A program made the translations under genes and the position numbers. DNA of 22,291 nucleotides, taken from the NCBI RefSeq assembly GCF_000090795.2, contig NW_003546464.1:46047-68337 (forward strand), given 5' to 3'. The stretch's first letter is position 1, and every line of letters starts with the position of its first letter. A model generated the notes under the pieces. The model searched no databases. It was not told the origin of the DNA and saw only the letters and a list, made by a program, of their open reading frames with translations. The stretch comes from Amphimedon queenslandica (taxonomy: Eukaryota; Porifera; Demospongiae; Haplosclerida; Niphatidae). Of this stretch, positions 17,147 through 22,291 are shown piece after piece.

Positions 17147-19329
17147 TTTCATGTTGACTATGAATTAATGTCGCGCTGCATTAATTAGTCTTAGAATGAG
17201 TACATAATAATAGGGTGAGTGTCATACAGACTTATGCCGGCTGCTACATTCTAGCATATTATTTATTTGACTCTCAATGTGAAAATTGGCAGCGTCTTTG
17301 TGTCTTTATTTGCCTGTCACTGCAACAGGCTTGTCATTCCAAATGTCAAGTGACTATTAAGCTTCCTAAACGTAGATAGCGAAAGAAGTCATCTTTCACC
17401 AATATGATGTCTTCCAACTTGTTTCAGCCTCATAACGTGCTCATGGTGAATCCTCTCACGCCTATAATAATTGTAAATGTGTGAAACGTTAGATTCCTAT
17501 ATATCAAAGAAATATACTGATGTAAACAACATGCCATTATATAGCAAGCTGCTGTAGGTTGTTGGATACTCTCCCGAATATTATGTAATCTTGGTGTTAC
17601 TAACAAGGAAAGATTATTTCGTTCACCCCAAGGGTGAGACTATAAGCTAAGTATACATGACAATGCAATATTGTTGTTTTTGTGCTTCTTAACTGGTCTT
17701 ATTGAAGTTTAAGTGCCATGCAAATGTAGATACTTGATGGTGGTTGGTAATTGTTAGCAAGTTTGCCATAGCATACAGCAGTTTTTGGAGAAAAATCTCT
17801 TTTCACATTTGCTCTACAAAGAACTGTTGAAACTATGACTGGAAGTGCAAAATGGTGGTAAGAAACTTCTATGATTGATGAATACAGACAAACACTATGA
17901 GTGTTAGCGAGGAAAGCCATACATGTAATGAAGTGTAGCATTGATATTACATGATGGTAGTTTGGAATCACTATAAGCCTACATGTAGCTGATTGAGATT
18001 GAATTGGCACCAGCATCGCAATATTACTTTGCTTATTGTCACATTTTAATTTTATTCCTTTTCTTTATTCCAGAAACGGCTTTGTTGCTAATGAATCGGC
18101 ATACATTTCGCCCTCCTTTTGAAAACATGCCAGAGAAAAACACCCAGGAATAAGGAGATAAAAAGTCCCTTACGACATGTGGGCACTGTTTATTTTTGAT
18201 ATGGCCTAGTCTTTCTGTGAAGATCCTGATCATCATAAAGAATATGTTGTGACACGTTTAGGTCGTCAACTTAATTGAAATGTCTGGGCTTTTGGTTCCA
18301 ATGTTCATGTTGATATCCTAGGGAACTTACTTGAAAATAAAACTCTTGGTAAGCAGGGTTTCATACTAGAATTTCTATTTTGGGTAGGTTAAACCGAGGT
18401 GGCAGAAGGTTACCCGGAACATTATAGATTTGAGGTTTCCATATTGCGACTTTTTGCTAAATGCTAATCTTGGACAAGCCATTATAAACATTATCTCATA
18501 TACAAATTAAGGACTTTTTAATTTTTTTGGTTTCAGAACTTTCATTTCTGCAATTAAAAATTTTGGGATAACATACAATGATATGCTATTTGATGGAAGC
18601 AGGGAAACCTAAAGTTTGAAAGAATACTAAATTTTTGGTGATTGGCTGGTTTTAATTCAGACCATGCCACAGGCTATGGTTTAAATGTGGTAGATTTTTG
18701 TTTTGGTGGATGCACTGGATTCACAAAAATTATTCTGTTCACAATACATGCATAATGGTGCTAGATCTAACTATGGTAGCTATGCATTTTAGTTATTTTT
18801 GCATTTTAAGTCACAAAAGTACATCATGAGACTCATTTGTGAAACCATAATGTAACTATGTGCTTTATTATTATTCCTTTGATTTATGCTAGTCTTAATG
18901 ACCCTGAGACATATTTCTAAGAAGACTAAGATAGATCTATCAAAGCAATTAAAGCATTGAATTGTTTATGATTGCATGTGTGATATCACAATCAATACTC
19001 TATTACTGACTATTTACTGTTCATATGGAAGTGTTGCATGATATTATCTATTGATTTATTATTCCTGTTCATTGGCTACTGCAACAATAACTTTGCCACT
19101 ACAACTCTCTAGATTAGTCGATGTTATACGTGCCGATCATCGATGTTTAAAGAATGACTTTTAAAGCAGCTTTGCTGCAATTGCAGTCTTTGTTTCCTAA
19201 CTTTACTATGGGCCATTTCTAAACCAACATGAGGAATGTTCATTCTTACTTTGACAAACTGAAGAAAGTGGCACAGGTACATGTAGTATCAACCTATACT
19301 CAATTGTAAGTGTGTAACCACTTTTTTTT
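17147..19329. other. About 2.2 kb without a supported gene
   Basis: The longest open frames here, minus strand 17699-18016 (105 codons) and 18039-18236 (65 codons), show no domain, no codon pattern I can defend and no homology I recognise. A T-T-T-A-T-T-C-C-A-G acceptor-like site ends at 18073. Three TACATGTA palindromes fall in this stretch (17920, 17980, 19278). An imperfect inverted repeat around A-G-T-C-T-T-A / A-A-G-A-C-T-A lies at about 18876-18950. Confidence 0.45.
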
Positions 19330-21020
19330 TTTATGAAGCACTACTAATTTGAAGATAGTTTTATCCCTGTTTGGCATTACAGATAAGCATTGCATTGGCC
19401 ACAAGACATCAGTTTTATCAACGACTATAAATATCCAATTTCCCGAGATAAAATTAAATTTTAAAGAATTGATTTTAATCTATTTTTTAACGTCAAAAAA
19501 AATTAGAAAAATTACTAAGATATTAGATAAAATCAGATTTTTTACAAAATATGATTTTAAAAATGCCAAACCGTTGAATTGTATAATTTTTTTAATCAGA
19601 ACAAAAAGAAATTTTCCTGCTGTCGGAAAAAGTTAAAAGAAATTATGAACGTATTTTTAAATATTCCTAGTATTGTTGAAAAAATTCAGAAAAAACTTTT
19701 AAAAATATTATAACTGTGAAGAAAATGTAAAAATTAAATTAATAAAAATAAATTCTTGAACATCAAGAAAAAATTTAATTGATATTTTCAATATTCAGAA
19801 TAAATTCGAATCAATCTCCCCACGCTGTCTTAAAATAAAGTGCAAAATATTTTTAAAGTTAGAATTATTTTTAAAAAATATAATGCATCTAACAATTTAA
19901 AAAACAATTGAAAATATTTGAAAATCATCACATATTAGATAAAATTTTTAAAAATAATACAATAATTGGCAGTAATTGGAATGAATTCAAAATTATATGT
20001 TAATAAACGGAAGGAATTAAGTTACAATTAAAAATGATTAAAAAATATTCCAAAGCAGACAGAAAAATTAGTAAACATTGTATAAGAGAGATAATCAGAA
20101 TCATTTTCTGACAACTCCAAATAAATTACAAAATGAATTATCAGGAAAAAATCTTACAATTTTAAAGCACTGATGAAAAATAATAAAAGATTTAAAATAA
20201 TATATTTGGAAGTAGTCCCGATCTGTCAAAAGAAGCAATATCCAAGCTGTTAAAAAAAATTTGGGTAAAAAGTATGAGAATGTAATTGAAAGTATTTAGA
20301 AAAATATAGAAGTTTAAACATTATAACATTTGACAAAAATTTAATTATTTGGAAATAATCAAATAATTCAGAAGCCTCTGCATATAATCATTCACTCCTT
20401 TTAAATTAGAAATAATAATAAAAATGCCTAATAATTTTAATAAATGATTTATTTTTTTTTAATTGAAAAAAACAGTTTGAGCACTCAGACTGTTAAAAAA
20501 TTCGGAAAAAAATCTAGAGCTGTCTGAAAAAATTTAAAATTTAATAAATGACAGAAAATTTTGTGTCCAGAAACAATTTAAGTTATTTGTTAAACCATTG
20601 GAAAAAATGGAAACAAATTTGCAAATGCTGTTGGATAATAAACAAAATTAATTTTTTAAATATTTGGAATTAATTGAAAAAAATTCCAAAGTGTCTAAAA
20701 AATTAGTCAATTTTTTTAAATTAATGGAAATCATCAAAAGGTAGTCCCATACTATCACAAATAATTAGAATCCATCACTAAAATAATTTGAAAGGTTCCT
20801 GATTTGTTAATCAGAATAGGTAAAATAATAATTGGAAATATAAAATTTTTCTGAAGCTCAAAAACAATTAGAAAATAATTTTGAGAGTTCAAAAAATCCT
20901 AAGAAGTTTTGAATATTACATAAAATTGAAAAAAAAGAAGTTGGGTGAAATCAAAAGAAATTAAGATAATTAGAAATATTCTGAATCTTTTGAACAAAAT
21001 CGGAATAAAATTATATTTTT
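19330..21020. repeat. Very AT-rich degenerate minisatellite
   Basis: About 1.7 kb dominated by A-runs and imperfect repeats. Recurrent pieces include TTGGAA(A/T)TAATT, A-A-T-T-C-C-A-A-A-G, a core close to CTGTCTAAAAAATTAG, and GTAGTCCC followed by an A/T-rich run (20213 and 20742). Spacing between related pieces is irregular, roughly 40-60 bp, as expected for an old, eroded array. The open frame at 19349-19636 is Lys/Ile/Phe-rich and most likely a by-product of base composition. Confidence 0.6.
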
Positions 21021-21104
21021 CAGCTGTAAATATTAATGGTCACGGCTTTGATTCGGATTAGCCATCAGACATGCTGCCTGTGGGATTGTGAACTCATTAT
21101 TTAG

Positions 21105-21860
21105 TTAAATTCTAGGTGGATGGAAGAACTCTGCCTTTACTTGGTTTATTCTGACTTCACTTTCACCAACTCTCCTTTCTTGCCAATAATTGTTTACTTC
21201 GGTTTTGTGTTTGTCCAACACACGGTAATTTGCCTCTGAGTGTAAGTTTTCGTTTCGTTTTTGGTTTTTTATTGCTATACTTTCTCTTGTGTGGGACTTG
21301 TCATATGTCTTGTTTTCCCCTGCCCCTATCAACCTTACATTGCTTGGGGAATAGAATGCCTTTGATACGTCTGGCAGTGTGGGTCCCTATCACCCACACC
21401 CCCATCAATGTTTGGTCTGCCTGTGACCATCATGAGGCTCTGCTACTCCCTCCAGGTCGGAAGTTACTCTGTAGAAACCGTTCCTCTTACCCAAGGGTGA
21501 TGCCATGTCCTTATTGCACACACTGCATGATGGGTGTGAAAACTTTTTGTTGGCCATCCTCAGGTTGGGATTCTATTCCCATTGGGATGCCAAAACCACT
21601 AAGTTCCTTGGACCCCTTAAGTTCCTGATACACATCGGGATAATGGTCCTTGGATTAGGGGCTTGATGGTTTAAGAGCTTGAGTGTTCAGTGGCTGGGGA
21701 GGGGCACAGGACAATACCTTGCAGATAGCGCAAGTATGCCAATACCCTTTTGCTCTTGAAATCATGAACAATATAAGGTAACAGCTTCCATTGCAGGTAC
21801 AATGAGAGCGGCACTTGTGAAATTTCAAAAACCTCACCCTCTTTAAAAGGTTTCCAGCGG
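21105..21860 (-). pseudogene. Possible decayed Cys-containing coding region, unknown
   Basis: Composition changes sharply to higher GC at about 21030. The minus strand has several hydrophilic frames in succession: F-H-K-C-R-S-H-C-T-C and YWHTCAICKVLSCAPPQPLN (21837-21655); then, in another frame with a few stops, SHPSCSVCNKDMASPLGKRN, F-Y-R-V-T-S-D-L-E-G-V and GAGENKTYDKSHTRESIAIK, ending P-P-R-I at 21105. Two C-x2-C pairs suggest a zinc-binding protein. No family is recognised, and the plus strand also has a 132-codon open frame across 21230-21628, so strand assignment is tentative. Confidence 0.25.
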
Positions 21861-22062
21861 CTTTATGATGTATAGTTTAAATTTCCATTAGAGACTGATC
21901 AGGCTGAGTTGTTATGATTTGAGGTTCTATTGAGATAATGGTTCATACCATTCTTCGTTTTCAAAATAATTTATTCATTGAGTATTAACCATTATAACCT
22001 GAGGAAATGAATTAGAACATTGTCACAGTGACAAGTACCACAACCAATTTTGAGAAAGATGC

Positions 22063-22278
22063 ATGCATTGCAATGGAAAATACTTATTGCAAGTGCTTGA
22101 ATGGGCTTCACCTGGGAGACATGTAGAGAAACTAAGGTATCCTGGTCTTGAAAACACAGACTACCGATATTTATCGTATGAAATAGTTAAATTTCAAGAA
22201 AATGTGAGTAATGGCCTCTTTTATGGACACTCATTGAACTCAGCACGAGTTTATTTACAAGAAGCCAATGGTAAATAG
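22063..22278 (+). CDS. Possible exon at right edge, unknown protein
   Basis: The frame reads YLLQVLEWASPGRHVEKLRY, P-G-L-E-N-T-D-Y-R-Y-L-S-Y-E-I-V and G-L-F-Y-G-H-S-L-N-S-A-R. The residue mix is protein-like and unlike the surrounding AT-rich noise. G-T-G-A-G-T at 22204 and G-T-A-A-A-T at 22271 are possible splice donors, so the true exon may end before the stop at 22276. No upstream start or acceptor can be fixed, and the gene would continue past the window. Family not recognised. Confidence 0.3.
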   Translation: MHCNGKYLLQVLEWASPGRHVEKLRYPGLENTDYRYLSYEIVKFQENVSNGLFYGHSLNSARVYLQEANGK

Positions 22279-22291
22279 TATAAAATTTATC

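Noticed and set aside
17699..18016. 105-codon minus-strand open frame as a gene
   Set aside because: No domain, no splice support and no flanking coding signal; kept only as a note in the gene-free stretch.
19349..19636. 95-codon open frame in the AT-rich block
   Set aside because: Lys/Ile/Phe-rich composition expected from AT-rich repeats; no motif.
1..22291. tRNA, rRNA or LTR-retrotransposon features
   Set aside because: No cloverleaf with a convincing T-arm, no rRNA-like stretch, and no paired long direct repeats or reverse-transcriptase motifs were seen by eye.

Overview
The window looks like nuclear DNA from an invertebrate animal, with a sponge as my best guess. Reasons: it is AT-rich with no bacterial-style gene packing, it has short GT..AG intron candidates (one of 56 bp), and it holds a dense mixture of animal DNA-transposon families. 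I found no intact, recognisable host gene and no rRNA, tRNA or CRISPR. Most of the sequence is a graveyard of DNA transposons. The species guess is inference; family names come from protein motifs read by eye.

Layout. 473-3262 is a complete hAT element with matching terminal inverted repeats and a perfect 8-bp target duplication, but its transposase is broken. It abuts a pogo/DDE_1 transposase remnant (3271-3772, +). 4305-5240 (-) encodes a HIRAN domain followed in the same frame by an Ulp1/C48-like protease remnant. 5623-5907 (-) is the end of a Merlin/ISXO2-like transposase. 6072-6891 (+) is a second HIRAN domain followed by the C-terminal coiled-coil segment typical of Harbinger accessory proteins. 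7202-8231 (-) is a frameshifted Harbinger (HARBI1-like) transposase. 5291-5345 and 8262-8300 carry related inverted-repeat sequences that may be the ends of that Harbinger element.

8938-10720 is bounded by inverted arrays of about 20-bp hairpin units (four on the left, five on the right) and contains a broken RGG/glycine-rich ORF with a 42-bp internal tandem repeat. 11116-11855 (-) is a second pogo remnant and 12095-12834 (+) a hAT C-terminal remnant. 13120-13480 is a degenerate 9-bp-period array. 13639-14075 (-) is a DDE transposase C-terminus, with a Cys-rich ORF (14901-15131, -) upstream of it and a 204-bp TA-flanked MITE between them. 15912-16231 (+) is a candidate two-exon gene of unknown function. 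16334-17137 is a Mutator-like non-autonomous element with about 70-bp terminal repeats and a 9-bp target duplication. 17147-19330 has no supported gene. 19330-21020 is a very AT-rich degenerate minisatellite. 21105-21860 (-) may hold an unrecognised, broken Cys-containing coding region, and the right edge (22063-22278, +) may be an exon of a gene that continues outside.

The most interesting signal is the repeated pairing of HIRAN domains with mobile-element proteins: one copy joined to an Ulp1-like protease, the other joined to a Harbinger-type accessory tail where a Myb/SANT DNA-binding domain would usually sit. Both copies are decayed here, so any working version would have to be found elsewhere in the genome.
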